The notes under the pieces: generated by a model
The model's database searches: none
Told to the model about the DNA's origin: nothing
What the model saw: the letters and a program-made list of their open reading frames with translations, nothing else
Position numbers and translations under genes: made by a program
From: Microvelia longipes
Lineage: Eukaryota; Arthropoda; Insecta; Hemiptera; Veliidae
NCBI GenBank assembly: GCA_018340805.1
Contig: JACMZG010001908.1
Location: 33,809,414 to 33,873,413 of the forward strand
Direction of reading: 5' to 3'
DNA length: 64,000 bases
Shown: piece after piece, positions 1 to 13,041 of the stretch
Layout of the letters: the number at the start of each line of letters is the position of its first letter
Position numbering within the stretch: position 1 is the stretch's first letter

Positions 1-540
1 GGATCGTTTTCATTTGCCACGATCCAACCTGTTGGATTGGAATGAGTAGGATCGTTTTCACATGGGCAAATAAATATTTTAAGGTATATTTATATTGCTA
101 CTACCATGCTTTCCCTATCAATTAAAAAAAATAGAAAAGCAAATCAGATTCTTATACAAACATTTTTAACAAATAACTAAACATACCTATAAGAACTTAT
201 TAATTTAACACCATTGTTATTGCAAGCCTGATTAACGTAAAAAGTAACTAATTTATCAAGCTAAAGTCATGATACCCTAATTAATTAAGAGTAGATTATA
301 AGTAAATATTTTAACAACCTAGATGTTAACTGCATAAATTATTTAAGTTGCTCTATTAATTAGCAAAGTTAAACATAATGCATTATTAATGTACTACATA
401 AAATACTTGAAATTATATAGTAATTATTTTATTTGTTTATTTATTAAAAGTAAATTATTGCGTAATCAATAGTAATTATTATAGTAATAGTAATTATTGC
501 GTAAGTAATTATTTATTTATGCGTGTAATCATTGTACCAG
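1..540. other. Upstream intron, AT-rich, no gene
   Basis: The first 60 bases hold GGATCGTTTTCA twice (1 and 49) with a small hairpin ATCCAACCTGTTGGAT between. The remainder is AT-rich sequence with simple TAATTATT runs; no coding region is seen. Confidence 0.4.
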
Positions 541-1145
541 TGTAATAATTTTACATGCGTTGTTGAGGTTTTTGGAAAATATTTTGTATAACGTCATTAA
601 CCCTCAATAATGACTCTGCAAACATTTCGAAAAATCATAAAACGCGGAAAATTGCGATCAATTTGAGATTTGGTACGTATGTATAAGAATTACGTATGTG
701 CCAAGATTTATCTCATTATCAGCATTGGTTCAAATTTTATTGAATGACTTGCGTAAGCTTTTAAAAATTTGTAAAAAATCGTAAAATAATTATATAAGTT
801 GAAATTATGTACAAGTGTATACCTTTAAGTAATATATAAGTACAGTAAGTTTCGTTTCAATACGACTTTTATAATTTTTACATTTATATATTATGGATTT
901 TATGGTTTTTGTTGGGTAATAAAAGTTAAGCAGCTTCGAGCGTGGTCAGTGCCTGGATGGGTGACCGCGAGGTATAAATCAAATTTATTTACTATCTGTG
1001 GGAGAGCGAAGCGAGTCTAAGACCGTGTTCTGAATCAATTTAACGATGCGTATGTCCTGAGGACCATAAAAGCGAGTCTAAAGTAGGGAGGATGAGCATA
1101 CAGAATCCGATGTGATGAGGAAAAATTCCGAGGTAACCCGGAATT
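541..1145 (+). repeat. 5S-like dispersed repeat, copy 1 (+)
   Basis: A member of the most frequent repeat family here. In order: a body with AACGTCATTAA and AACGCGGAAAA, a TTTCGTTTCAATAC segment, a 5S-rRNA-like core (925-975), three degenerate copies of GAGCGAAGCGAGTC, and an end near ACCGAGGTACCCCG. Comparable copies are at 39291-39960 (-), 48850-49312 (+) and 62040-62335 (-). Terminal or body fragments lie at 30660-30965, 33660-34010, 42230-42340, 42850-42960, 50600-50770 and 63905-64000. No reading frame is conserved. Confidence 0.75.
925..975 (+). promoter_or_regulatory. 5S rRNA internal control region-like core
   Basis: The stretch starts GTTAAGCAGCTTCGAGCGTG and continues through GGATGGGTGACCGC. 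This matches the middle of eukaryotic 5S rRNA (about nt 50-100), which contains the A box, intermediate element and C box used by TFIIIA and RNA polymerase III. The 5' and 3' thirds of 5S rRNA are not recognisable, so this is not an rRNA gene. It could act as an internal promoter of the repeat. Confidence 0.7.
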
Positions 1146-1939
1146 TTAAATTTTATTTTTAATTCTAATTTAAAATTAACGAATCGGTTTGTTTGGTCGT
1201 GGCCCCAGCTTTATAATTTGAAGGAGGAAAAACAGAGTTTCCACCTCCGACATTGACTCAACTTACTACAACCGCTTAGACTTGTAGCTTGGACTATATT
1301 TTGATATACCTTAAGATAATGTATCGTACTTTTTACGTAAAATAGAGGAATAACTATCCTGTAATCTTTCTAAAAGTAGAACTTTTATTTAATTTTTAGT
1401 GCAAAATCATCCTTATGTGGTAGAGCGCATGGAATTTTAGTAAACAACAGAATACAAGCTACAAATTGTCATAGTAAAATATTAATTATACAATGTAAAT
1501 GTTTTCGGCACAATGTTATTATTAGTTATGATTAAAGGTATTAAATTAACATCGAATATGCTCTACTGCCTGTCATTCAAATATGATTTGGTATCTAATG
1601 TGTATATGAGATTTATGCACTAGCACACGTTGTATTTGCTGGTATTTTGACATGCAGATATATATTCAAATATGTTGTTAGACCATAAGCGTCGTTTTCT
1701 GATGAACATTGACCATAAATAAAAATATAAAATGAAACAGGTGACGTGTATTTTCTCGGGTATTCTATATTATCGGTCTTATCTTTTTTTTATAAAGAGC
1801 AATTTTAAAAATGAATTTTAAAAGGCTTCTTCTTAGTTACAAAGTGTTTTGTCACGTGTTAAGGTATTATCCTTTCTTTTACGCTTGAATGGAGGTTTTT
1901 TTAAAGAAAAAAATGTTAAGTTAATATTTATTTTGTCAG
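1146..1939. other. Intron, no further feature
   Basis: AT-rich sequence between the repeat and the first visible exon, ending in a good splice acceptor. No repeat or coding signal was recognised. Confidence 0.4.
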
Positions 1940-2269
1940 GTTGAAAATACAGAAGAAACAGAAGTTGCGTTGGAGAAACGAACGAGACATCACAGAGGAT
2001 TAAGGGCTCGGGTTGATGAGGTGGAACGGGAAGAGGGTAAACTGGCAAATCAAGTGGCTTCTCTTGGAAAACGCACTCACATGTTGGAACAGAAGGATAA
2101 TCTTCCAGCTGATAAATTAAGAGCATCAGTTCTCGAGCTACTTGAAACTGTACAAGGACTTGAATCTAAATTAGATCAAACAGTCCCACAGCTTCAGAAG
2201 GAGATATCAAGAACAGAATTGAATTTAGCTCAAGTGATGCAACAATCTGCTTTACTCAAAGAGAATCAG
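1940..2269 (+). CDS. sca: Scabrous-like protein, coiled-coil exon (partial gene)
   Basis: This exon is exactly 110 codons, from the acceptor TTTTGTCAG to the donor GTAATT, and is phase 0 at both ends. It begins V-E-N-T-E-E and ends K-E-N-Q. The residues are rich in E, K, Q, L and V with heptad-like spacing (for example VDEVEREEGKLANQV), so it should form a coiled coil. No Cys is present. Known family pattern: Scabrous and several fibrinogen-related proteins oligomerise through such a segment ahead of the fibrinogen domain. The open reading frame runs past the donor into the intron to 2362, but the next exon joins in frame at the GT. Gene name confidence is lower than exon confidence. Confidence 0.8.
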
Positions 2270-5200
2270 GTAATTTTACCAATAAATATTTGTAACATTA
2301 TAATGTTTAATTTTAATCAGTGTAGTGTCAGACATATTCCTGTGATCATAAGATTAATATAAGTCTTCATCGATCTCAAGTAATGTTTCTGAATACCCGC
2401 CTAGAGAGACCCCCTATTTTAGAGACGAGTTTCTAAAATAGTTTTTGTGGTATATTTATCTATTTTTACGTCTAATTTTACTATTCAAAGTATTTTATTA
2501 AAGTATTGAAATTCGCGCCCAAAATTTACCGACTTAAAATTTCGTGATCGTTGAGTTAGTATACCCCCCCAAATTATCATTAAATATAACAGGGCTGCAA
2601 ACCCTGAACCTCCGGTGCCGAAGTCCAAATGAGTATAAATATTGAGCTATAAATTTAATAAAATGAGATATATAGACTAACATATACGCTCAATTTTCCT
2701 TTGGAATTCGCAAATAATGAGCGATGCAATAGGTTATTAAAAAAAATGATAAAATCTAAAGTAAAATCTTGTGATGCTAATAAATAATTATCAAATAAAA
2801 TGAACTAAAACTATAACATTAGTACATATAATAAACAAATACGTAATATAAGTAAATAGAAAATACACTTGTATAAACAAGTATAAAAACTTTAAGTAGA
2901 TAACCGTTGACATACAATTTAAAATCAATCAAAAGATAAATCAAGTGGTATATCAAGAGAAAATAACAAATTTTCTTTCAAAAATGACCTTTTGCCACCA
3001 TCGGAAGCAAAAGGAGAAAAGGTCAGCCTTTAGACTAAGCTAAGGCGGAACCGCAAAGCACCGCAGCATCTATGCGAACAAAATTTAATCAAAATCTATT
3101 TTAAAAGTCACAGAATGGCTTAAAGAAGTTGGATTTTCTAGATCATAATTCTTTTAATGCAGTTATTCTATCTTTAAATAAAGAGATAGGTATGCCGATA
3201 AATTTTAACACGTTTAGAACCATTAAAGCAGGATGTAAGACAATTACTTGAGATGAAATAAAATTCAATTGCAATAATAATAACTATGGAAAAATAATAA
3301 TATTGTATAAAATTATTAATGATAAAATTTATTAAACAAAATAACATTGAAATAGCTTTCAATCAATCTTAAACAATGTTCTTGAATAACAATGTCCTTA
3401 GGGTCTGATGTAAATTAAAAATGTAGGATCAAAAATATGATTAGTTAACTCCAAAAAGTAATTAAAAAAGTGTCCAATAAAGGAATGTAAAAAAGAACTG
3501 ATTAGGGTTCTTTAGCCAATATGAAAAACGTTTTAACTAGATATTTTTTCCTTTTAGTTTCCCTAAAAACGTTTTGTGAAAATCATTGACTTAATATGAA
3601 AGCGCATGATCTTTCGCGATCGGAATCTATTAAATTTAAAATCTTGAAGTGAAGACTACGGGGAAATTAAACTTCGAAACTTTTCAATTTTTCTAAAAGT
3701 AGGGAACATTAATTTACTCGGCAACGTGGTTACCGGAAGATTTTGAACTTCTTGTCATTTACTTGATTTAGTAAAATTATTATTTAAAAAAAATTAATTA
3801 AATAAATGATCCTTGGTATCTAGTCAAAAATGTTTTACAATTCCAACTAAACTGAATTTATAGGCTTTCATTGTATAAAAACTGATTTTACGAAACAAAA
3901 TTTAGTCACTCCGTGGTTATTTTGTTTTTACTGTATATTTTTTTAGCATTCGGTCAGCCTCTTAGGCATTTCATAAATATTACATCAATCTATAGAAATA
4001 TATATAAATAACTTTTTATACAATGATTTAAAATGCTAATAAAGTAACCAGCAAAGGAAAGTTTGATATTTTCAATCTGATTATAAACAAAATATGTATC
4101 AAAAGTTAAATTGCTTTTCAACAAGTCTTTATTCTCTCAAGAGAATATCGATTTGAAACTTATAACAAACAGAAACAGTACAGTATCCGGTGTTTATGAT
4201 TGACTTGTAATTTTGTATTTTAATTAGCTTATTAGTTATAAAATAATAAAAAATAAAAATAAAATAATATCTGCGCTACTTTCACATGCGTTTTTGCATT
4301 ATTTCAATGGCTATAATCGTAGGATAAGGCTGATAAATTACATTGTTTTTCAGTTCATTTAACAGGTAATCGTATTGCATTTAATACGCTCCAGTACTTA
4401 CACCGTATTAGTTCAGTAGATTGAATACGAACGTCATAACAAACCCGCAGAAACATAAACGTAAACTCAGGTTATAAAGGAAGTTAAAAACAAAATTTTT
4501 TTTAATTTGTGATTTCTTGATGTAATAATGATGATTGATTAAAAAAACATTTTAAACGTTATTCGGTAAAAATTGGTTTTATTTAATTCAAATAAAATTA
4601 TATAATAGTTCTTTACAAGGCTATACTTCATGAAGTGCCGCTAATCGCGATTTTTACTGCGTTCTTCTCTGTTTAGCGTATAGAAATGAATTCCCTCCGC
4701 CTAGTTTATTCAGAGCATATAACCGTATTTTAAAAAGTGAATTGAATACGATCCGCGGATTTAAGTAGTAAAAGATTACTTGAGTATAAGGGAGAGTTAA
4801 TACATTCTCTCTGATACACCAGTCTTTGTGTTCATTCACTGTGTTCAATAAAAAAAACTTCATTCAATGAATTAAATGTTATCTGACACACAAAAACGTT
4901 TTATTTTGTATAATTTGTAATAATTATTTTATTAATACACGTTTAGTTCAGGTAGTCTCAAACCAGGTAATACTACACTGGAGTCGCAAAGTAAATCGTG
5001 AACACTTTTTATGTATTATCCTTCATTTACTCTCTACCACGAATCATTCATAACATTTTCCATTAAAAAAACAAAAAAATCAGGTTTACTTATTTCCCTA
5101 AACCTAGCAGCATTAGTGACGCTAAATAAATTAAAACGAGGGTAATATAATGAGTCATTAGTGTTATTATGCCAAAAATAAGGCATTTTTACTCTTGGCA

Positions 5201-7159
5201 AATTCTTTATTGTGTCAATACTTAAGCTTTAATTTTAAGTTAAAATGTTCAAATTTTTACGCTTAAAGGCGCATTCTCGCCAAAATAGTGGTCTAAAAAA
5301 TATATATTGTATGAAATATCTTGTATTTACCTTCCAATTTACTTTTTGCTATTTTTCCCCGAAATGGGTGTTGAATCTTTAATATACGCACTCACTAATT
5401 ACTTATAGCATTACAAAGAAAAACGAATCGTTGCGCTGCCGGACAAGCCTTGTATGATTTGTTTAATACGTTCAACTAATCTTTTTATTAAGAGTTGAAA
5501 TAATTTTATCGCTTGAAAAACATAAAAGCTTATAATAATAAAGTTCACTTAGTTAAATTCTTTAACTAAGAACAATTTCTTTTTTTGTAGCTTTAGAGCC
5601 TTTAATTGTTCTTCTTTCTTTTATTTTTCCTTTTGAATTTCTTATTTTCTTTTTCACATCACTTGATTTTCATTTGAATAAAACTCAATTGTGATTTCAT
5701 TATTCGAATCCATTTAATAAGAATAGTTTTGTCTTTAAGTTAAAATTAAGAAAAGCTTTACAGTATCTTAAATAAGTAATTATGTAAGGAGGTTTCTTGA
5801 AGGCTAAACAGTGGACCATCCAACGTTCGTTTAACCTTCTATCTTGATTTCCTTTTTCTTTATTTTTGTCTATTTATCTTCTTTATCAGTTCTATGTTCT
5901 ATTCTAGTTTAATGATAATGGAGACAATAACCGTCTTAAATTATAGCTGATTTTCTCATTTCATGATTGAGTTATCTTATAAATTATAAAAAATGTATTA
6001 CTAATAAATAAACAAATTTACAGCACTATTTTTGCCTAATATATCGAATATAGTCAAATTTATGATAATATATCATATAATATTGATAATTTTATTCTGC
6101 TGTGTTAAAGGATGGTTTGTTAAATACACAACAGATAACTTTAAATGTAATCTAACATGTAATATTGATGATATATTAATATATAATAGAATTTAATAAA
6201 AAAGAAAAATAGTCACAATAAATATTTTTGTGTCTATTTTAATTAACCTAGATTCGAATATTCGAAACAAAATAGCTTTATACATACGTACACACAAACC
6301 TGTGCTGTTTATTGTGATATATACCTTTAAAAGCTTTATTAAAAATTCAAAACAGGCATATTTTATTGCATATTTTATGCTACCCCTTGTGTAATAACAT
6401 ATTTGTGCATTTCTTTTAAATAAACCTAGAATAATTTTAGGAAAAACCATCCTACAACAGGTTCTAATAAAAATACACCCCGAGTTTGTGATATTTTTCT
6501 TTTTCCTCGTTTTTGTTTTCCTCTTTATAACACAAATGGTGAAAAAAACCTCTAGATTTAATTCAAAATGTTTACTGAAGCTTTAATGTAAAAACAAAAG
6601 ATTCCTACAACATTTTTAAATAATAAATAAAATAGAAAAACAAGTTTAAATAAATAAGTATTTTACAACATGCATTAAAAACGTATTAATTGATTCTTAC
6701 TTCTAAGCTATATCTTGAATAAAAAACGTTATAATTATGTATATTTCATCGGTTGTCAGTAATATATTTACGTCTGACATTATATATTAGATTCATTATA
6801 TTTTTATCATTGATATTTCAGTGTTTTAATTCAATCAAATTTAAATCTTGGTTTACTAGAAGCTGACCAAAAAACGAAATGAAACTTTTAGAAAACTGGC
6901 TTCCTGTATAGTCGTAATTCCATGTATTACCTAACTCTTATTTTATTCACTATTTTATTTGTAGTTAGGATAATCTTGTCCGTCAAAATTACTTTAACGT
7001 AACCAAAATTCGAAAGGTTTCCTTTTTGGCTGCACAAAGCGACATCAGCGCCCTCATTCCTTTTGTTTTCCCTTAATAGATTTTGCATTGATTCACGTTT
7101 TTTCAATTTAAATATGTACAGTATATTCGACCTTTCCGTTAATCCCTTGTGCATTAATT
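2270..7159. other. Intron 1 of the visible gene
   Basis: About 5 kb of AT-rich intron. Short GC-richer patches near 2390-2640 and 3000-3070 contain no open reading frame. All short open frames here lack family motifs or codon structure and look like chance. Confidence 0.5.
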
Positions 7160-7353
7160 GAAGAATCAGCTCCGTCGATACTTGCTGTTGGCTATGAATA
7201 TTCCTGGATCGGTTTCGGCTCTACGCCATCATCAGCAGGCGGGCCATTACTCGAGCATTCAACTAATAAAATTATATCAGTGAATAACTTCAGTCTGGGT
7301 GAACACGCCGAGCCCTCTGAAGATAAGGAAGTATCGACGGTAGCTGATTCTTC
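7160..7353. mobile_element. MITE-like element, single-arm form of the 8.6-kb foldback
   Basis: A 194-bp element has terminal inverted repeats of about 24 bases (GAAGAATCAGCTCCGTCGAT at one end, its complement with one extra base at the other). Its left two thirds match the arms of the foldback at 8636-8885 (for example CGCCATCATCAGCAGGCGGG). It is much richer in GC than its surroundings. A 70-codon open frame on the - strand overlaps it but shows no known motif. It ends about 100 bases before a coding exon. Confidence 0.6.
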
Positions 7354-7449
7354 AATTAGTTCTTCAACTATCGGCAAATAAAAATCTTTTTTAGTCTTTT
7401 GCATTACCTTTACCTTTATTAATCTATGTATGATTATTTAATGTTGCAG

Positions 7450-7560
7450 GAAAACCATAGAGCAACAATTAAAGCACTCAGCGTTGGTATGTCAACTATA
7501 CAAGATAAGATCAGCACCAAACAGAAACCCGTAGTTCACGTACCTGTAACAGAAATTAAG
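7450..7560 (+). CDS. sca: Scabrous-like protein, linker exon
   Basis: A short exon of 37 codons lies between the acceptor TGTTGCAG and the donor GTATAT, phase 0 at both ends. It reads ENHRATIKALSVGMSTIQ and goes on to a basic, proline-containing stretch (KQKPVVHVPVTEIK). The first half continues the coiled-coil character of the previous exon; the second half looks like a flexible linker. No stop occurs in this frame, and it joins both neighbouring exons in frame. It lies only about 100 bases downstream of the transposon-like repeat at 7160-7353. Confidence 0.72.
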
Positions 7561-7807
7561 GTATATTACATTTACTAATAAGAACTACAATACAAAGATT
7601 AGCAATACATCTAAAGGGACACTGAACTATGTTAGGCATGGCTAACATTTTTTTAAGCCATGCTGATTTTCCTGGGAAAACCAGGAAAATAAGATTAATC
7701 AAAAATAATAAAATGGTTCAGGTTAACAATTTGAGTGGCCTAATTTATATGCTATAACAATTTAGGTCCCAACTTGTCCTGTTATTTTTCTTTTGTCCAA
7801 TAATAAT

Positions 7808-7985
7808 AAAAATAATAATATAATAAAGTGCTTTGTCATATATTATATTAAAAATAATAATATAAAAAAGTGCTTTGTCATATATTATATATTATATTAA
7901 AAATAATAATATAATAAAGTGCTTTGTCATATATTATATATTATATTAAAAAAATAATATAATAAAGTGCTTTGTCATATATTTG
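7808..7985. repeat. AT-rich minisatellite, four units
   Basis: Four tandem units of about 45-57 bases share AGTGCTTTGTCATATATT plus AT-rich spacers of varying length. The unit ends differ only by a TATATT duplication. Confidence 0.75.
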
Positions 7986-8235
7986 TAGTTTTGTTTGTAG
8001 TCATACCAGTACAGAATGTGACGAATCAGACAATTCTGTGATTGTAAATCATGCATTTTACCTACAAAATATTTTTTTTTTTTTATATCATAATTTTTAT
8101 CACTGGTCATAATTGAAAGTAGTATTTTTGATTGAAAATCAATTTAAGTAACCTTTTAACACAGTATGTCATTGTCAGACGTCTTTGTTCATAAATAAAT
8201 GTGTAAAATAAATGAATAAATAAAATGTGTTATTA

Positions 8236-8544
8236 AGTAAATGTGATCTTATAAGACTTACAGAGACATAATTACATAAGACTTACTTACTACAGACATA
8301 CTTACATAAGACTTACAGTATAATTTCTAATCAACAATAAGTAAGTTAAAATATTTATAAGGAGAAAACAAAATTTTACAAAATAATGATAACATTATTT
8401 TGTAAAATTTTGTTTTCTCCTCATAAATATTTTAACTTAGTTATTGTAGATTATAAATTATACTGTAAGTCTTATGTAAGTATGTCTGTAGTAAGTAAGT
8501 CTTATGTAAGTATGTCTCTGTAATTCTTATAAGATCACATTTAC
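8236..8544. mobile_element. Foldback element, near-perfect 309-bp palindrome
   Basis: The two arms of about 150 bases are complementary almost throughout, from AGTAAATGTGATCTTATAAG to its complement, with a 4-base centre near 8390. A few mismatches and a short indel lie within the arms. No coding capacity. The structure fits a foldback transposon or an inverted duplication. Confidence 0.8.
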
Positions 8545-8593
8545 TGAAGAACAAATGTCTCATTCATAAAACAACAAATTCATAAAAGACGAT

Positions 8594-8954
8594 ATAGCAT
8601 TGCAGTAAATCAGATATACTTGTATATAAATACTAGTATCGAAGAATCAGCTACCGTCGATACTTGCTGTTGGATATAAATATCCCTGGACCGGTTTCGG
8701 CATAACGCCATCATCAGCAGGCGGGGCAACACTCGAGCTCTCAACTAATAAAGTTAAATCCGTGATTAATTTTATTAGTTGAGAGCTCGAGTGTTGCCCC
8801 GCCTGCTGATGATGGCGTTATGCCGAAACCGGTCCAGGGATATTTATATCCAACAGCAAGTATCGACGGTAGCTGATTCTTCGATTGCTTCTTCAACTTG
8901 CGGTAAATATAACCTTTTTAAATACTAGTATATCTGATTTACAGCAATGCTATC
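8594..8954. mobile_element. Nested foldback element
   Basis: Outer arms begin ATAGCATTGCAGTAAATCAG and end with the near complement. The inner part 8636-8885 is a hairpin with arms of about 110 bases centred near 8762, nearly perfectly paired and related to 7160-7353. It therefore looks like an inverted duplication of the left arm of that MITE, sitting inside a second palindrome. Confidence 0.75.
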
Positions 8955-9555
8955 TTGTCATATATGAATAAAGAAGTAAAGTTATATTTAATTTACCTTG
9001 TTACATAGTAAACCAACACCAGCCAAAAATATGGCATACAATTTCAAAAAGAGAATAATTTCTTATAAATTACCATATTTTTACTTTTAAAAACTGTTCC
9101 AAAAATAATATAATTAAAAAGAAAATAATATTGTATACCTTAGGTTTGACCTTTTTAGCGAATTCTTTAAAAAAATCGTCAATTTCCCTCCCGAACGCTA
9201 TTTTTTTCGGATTTAATCCGAAAAAATCTACACAACATCGAGATTTAATAATACAATATCTGAACTATAATTTTATTAGTTTCGTTTTATTATTAATGAG
9301 TTTAAAAAATGATGAAAAGGAACATTTGCTATTTATGATAAAAAGAAAAATATCAGGCGATATAAATAATTCTTCTTAAAGCAAGGTTTATTTCGTTCAA
9401 TGGAATAAAAAGTTACTCAAGCATATTATGCATCTTCCTTTTCTTTTTCTTCTTGTTTATTTTATAATAAAGTGAGTGTTTCCCTCTTTTTAAGTCTTGT
9501 TAGTAAATAATTTATATTATGTCGTTTTAATAAGGGGTTTTGTTTTTATTTTCAG

Positions 9556-9649
9556 CAAAATGAAAATAGCTGTAATGTAACAAGGCTTTTGACGAATTTG
9601 ACTAGAGTTGTGGATGAATACCAAAATATCATATCATATTTACCTCATG
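9556..9649 (+). CDS. sca: Scabrous-like protein, sequon-rich linker exon
   Basis: A 94-base exon lies between a good acceptor (TTTTTATTTTCAG) and a consensus donor (GTAAGTGAC). It starts in phase 0 and ends with one base (G) that completes an Asp codon with the next exon across a 15-kb intron. It encodes QNENSCNVTRLLTNLTRVV and ends at SYLPH. Two N-glycosylation sequons (NVT, NLT) and one Cys are visible, as expected for a secreted protein. The spliced junction gives H-D-C-N-E-L, the usual start of a fibrinogen-like domain. Confidence 0.75.
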
Positions 9650-12600
9650 GTAAGTGACATTTTAGATACTTTGATACAATTGTTTTACATTTTATTAGTA
9701 AATAATAATTATCACTATCACTATTATTATATAAGATAAAACTGATAGTCCAATAGCCGAACCTGAAAAAACAGTACTCATTTTGTACTATTTCTTAAAT
9801 AGTATTTTATAAATACTATTATAAAATTTTTAAATACTAAATAGTATATTTTTCATCATATACCTTAAATGATGAAGATAAAACATAGTCGGCCTATTGA
9901 GAGTGTAAGCATTTATATTACGCAAGCGCAAAGTTGAAGGTTTCTTGAAATAAGTGGCCCCTTGCTGGTCGTAGGTAAAACTTGAAGAGGTCATTTTTTA
10001 ATGCTGATAAATAACACTCCAAATAATTGAATGTTAAAAATTGTATAACTACAAACAATTTTATGGCATTGATAAAACCACTAAAAATCTGTTTATTTTC
10101 GAAAAGTTAGCGAATTTAAAAAATGTCAATTTTTTGTGTTTAAATTTTTAAATTATTTTTGCCATTTTCATAGCTATGGTTGTAGTGTTACGATTTTGAT
10201 GAGTAAACAATCAATTTATAAGCTTTAAAAATATATTTTCCACAAGTTTTGCACACGACCATGAGAGTACTTCCAATTTCAAGAATTTGTAGCGAGTCTC
10301 TAAAATTTTGAACGTGTGCAACCATATGAATGCCCCTACTCTAGATTGGCAAATTATATATTTTGTCTTCATTTAAGGTATATTTTAAAAGAAATATGGA
10401 TTAAAGCAGTACAAATTGAGTCACGCTTTTTCAGGCCCGGCTCCTGGGCTTAAGAATTAGTAATACAATAGAATCAGGTTGAACTCCAAAATATATTAAA
10501 TCGCTTTTTAATGAAATAATTTAAATTGAAATAAGTGTTCATTTGTCATATTGACACATGAAAAGATACATTTCAACAATAACTGTACCAAAATAGCCTC
10601 TAATACGATCATATGTCATCAGTTCTATTGTTATAAGGCAGATCAGCTATTGTACAAATGCTTTTAAATTTGTGCATTATAATAAGCATTATTAAAATGT
10701 CCACATAGCGCAAGGGAATTCTCCTTTCATGTGGGAAAAAAACTTTATTTGTAAAAATATAAACATAAATAAATATAATATAAAGGATATATTATAAAAA
10801 AAAATAAAATTAAACTTATATATCAAGTTTAATTTTTATATATTACATATCAATAAATTTATTTATTTTAAATTAACGGATCACACGATCCTTTTACGTA
10901 TAATAACTATACAAAAAAAGAAAAAATTACATATATGTGATATACTATAGAAAATAGAAAATCTTTTCTATTTTTGATTTTCATTTGTTGATAAAAAACC
11001 ATATTATACGATTATATTTCCCTATGCAGAATAAGGCCATAAATTTGAAGATTTATATGATTGAGTAATAAAATAAGATTAAAAACCTCAAAACAAAAAC
11101 TGCATGAATAATGGCTGCTGGGACTCCAGTTTAGTTTATGACCTCGGAAAAGGTTTATGTTCGTTTTACGACATCATAAATATTTTGACAAATTAGGTCA
11201 TGAATGATGTGAAATGAACCAAGTCTTGGAAATTTAATCAACTTAATCTTCTCTACATTATAATAATGACATTAACGTTGCATTTATTGTTTTGCTTAAA
11301 ATAGGAGGGAAATGAAATTATACGTTTAACAATTGATGATATTAGTAGATGTGACACATAAAATTTTATCCGTTTATAAATCTAATTTTACGATTTTTAC
11401 TGTCACTAGAGATGAAATTATATTTAAAGCTAAAGTGAGAGTAGAAAGAAAGAAAATAAATGAAAGTTCGATTGTCAAATTCACGACAATCAAATTTTAA
11501 AATTTGCGATTCTTCTTCATTTATAGAATGAATCAGATATTTTTCCCGTCGATAAATTAGAATAGATTTCCGAAAGACGTAGCTATGAATTTTAGATTGG
11601 GAAATATAGATGAGAGAGAGGGGAGAGATGGTGAAATTTTTAGTTAGTCAAGGCATAGAGTCAAAGTCTAGAGGGGTTGTTTAGTACTCTACTAAATCCC
11701 TAGTTTCATCTATCTACATTTCATTTCCATTTAATCCTAATATCTGTTGGGTCCCATTTATAAAGGAGGTCTCACCAATAGATTGCAAAAAATATAACCT
11801 TCGGAAAAAAGCCTTTTTCAGTCTTACCCTGTTTAATAATGCGCAAAGAGTAATTTTATTCGGTGGTTTTATAAGATATTTTTTTAGAGGAGGAGCTTAA
11901 ACAAGTAAGAAACAGTCTCGACTTTCCCTAAATCAAAATAATACGTGATCTGAAGAAGCAATTGCTATTGATATTGTTCCTTAGATAGGAAGAGACAAGT
12001 TAGAGTAATCTCGAGGTGTAAACTTCTTCTTGTAGCTTTAAATTGGAAAATTCCGGGAAATTTCTAACGTCTTAATACTTTGCTAAAGCCGTTGACCTGA
12101 ATAACTTTCCTTTATTTTCCATATCGTTCTAAGATATTCCAGCTCAGTATACCACAGAAAAATTGATATTTTAAAACTAAACCAGCCAAGGAAAAAAATA
12201 TTTTACAGTTTAGAATTCCATTGGTATCATTAAATGCTCTAAAATACACTCATTTTATTTTTTACCGTTTCAACAAACGCAAAACTATACAAAAACATTC
12301 ATGATATATACAAATTAGAAGTTATATACAAATTATACAATAATCCTCATTTCATTTATATTAATAACAAATAAATAAATACATGTTATGGGGAATTCAA
12401 AGACTAGAAGTGTTTGGCTAACATAGCTGACCCGTGGTTAAACTCTTATTATAATTAAATGTAAACATTGTTTATTGTGCGTGCTAGATTCGTTGTATCG
12501 TGCACGCTATTGTAGCCAAATTTTCGATACAAATTTATCTTAAAGGATAATAGGTTTTTAAATTTGTCTCAACTCTTTACTATAATAAAATATAATAACA

Positions 12601-12810
12601 AAAGAACTATGATAAACTACTAATTTAGTTTTAGTTTATTTATTATTCATTTATTTATTTTTGCTGGGACTTATCTGTTTCTTATCTGTCATACACTTTT
12701 ATTCAAATTTTCTATTAGGACTAACATTTTTCATAGCCATACTTATTAACATTTAACACCTAGTATTGTATTATTTTAACAATATTTTTTTCGATACACG
12801 AATTTTCTTT

Positions 12811-13041
12811 ACTACAGATAAATAAACAATATTTATTTAACAATAGGAAAAATAAACAAAGAGGCAACAGAATATAAGTGTTTATAGGTTAAACGCAGTG
12901 TGTGCTTTACACTTGAGTGATGACCCTAAGCAAGGTTAAACTTTTTTTTGTAAAGTTATGTCCGGATATGAACCCTAAACGTACGATGGCTTTTTTCGAC
13001 GATGGAAAAAAATTCTTACGGAAGTATAGCATAATTAAGTA
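12811..13041. repeat. Left 231-bp direct repeat flanking the LINE fragment
   Basis: Starts ACTACAGATAAATAAACAAT and ends ATAGCATAATTAAGTA. The copy at 13694-13926 is nearly identical: I see one 2-base indel (CCTAAACG against CCTTTAAACG) and one G/A difference. The pair brackets a 5'-truncated LINE piece exactly, which suggests an unusually long target site duplication. Confidence 0.85.

Larger units (their letters stand above)
7561..9555. other. Intron 2, mostly repeats
   Basis: This 2-kb intron holds a minisatellite (7808-7985), a foldback (8236-8544) and a nested foldback (8594-8954), listed separately. The last 600 bases are unremarkable AT-rich sequence with an 82-codon chance open frame at 9131-9379. 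Confidence 0.5.

Noticed and set aside
925..975. A real 5S rRNA gene
   Set aside because: Only the internal control region matches; the 5' and 3' thirds needed for the 5S fold are absent, and similar cores occur in other repeat copies.
7192..7404. 70-codon - strand open frame that looks protein-like
   Set aside because: It lies almost wholly in the GC-rich MITE at 7160-7353 and reads on into AT-rich intron; no family motif seen.
9131..9379. 82-codon + strand open frame in intron 2
   Set aside because: No motif, no fit to the gene's exon phases, ordinary AT-rich composition.
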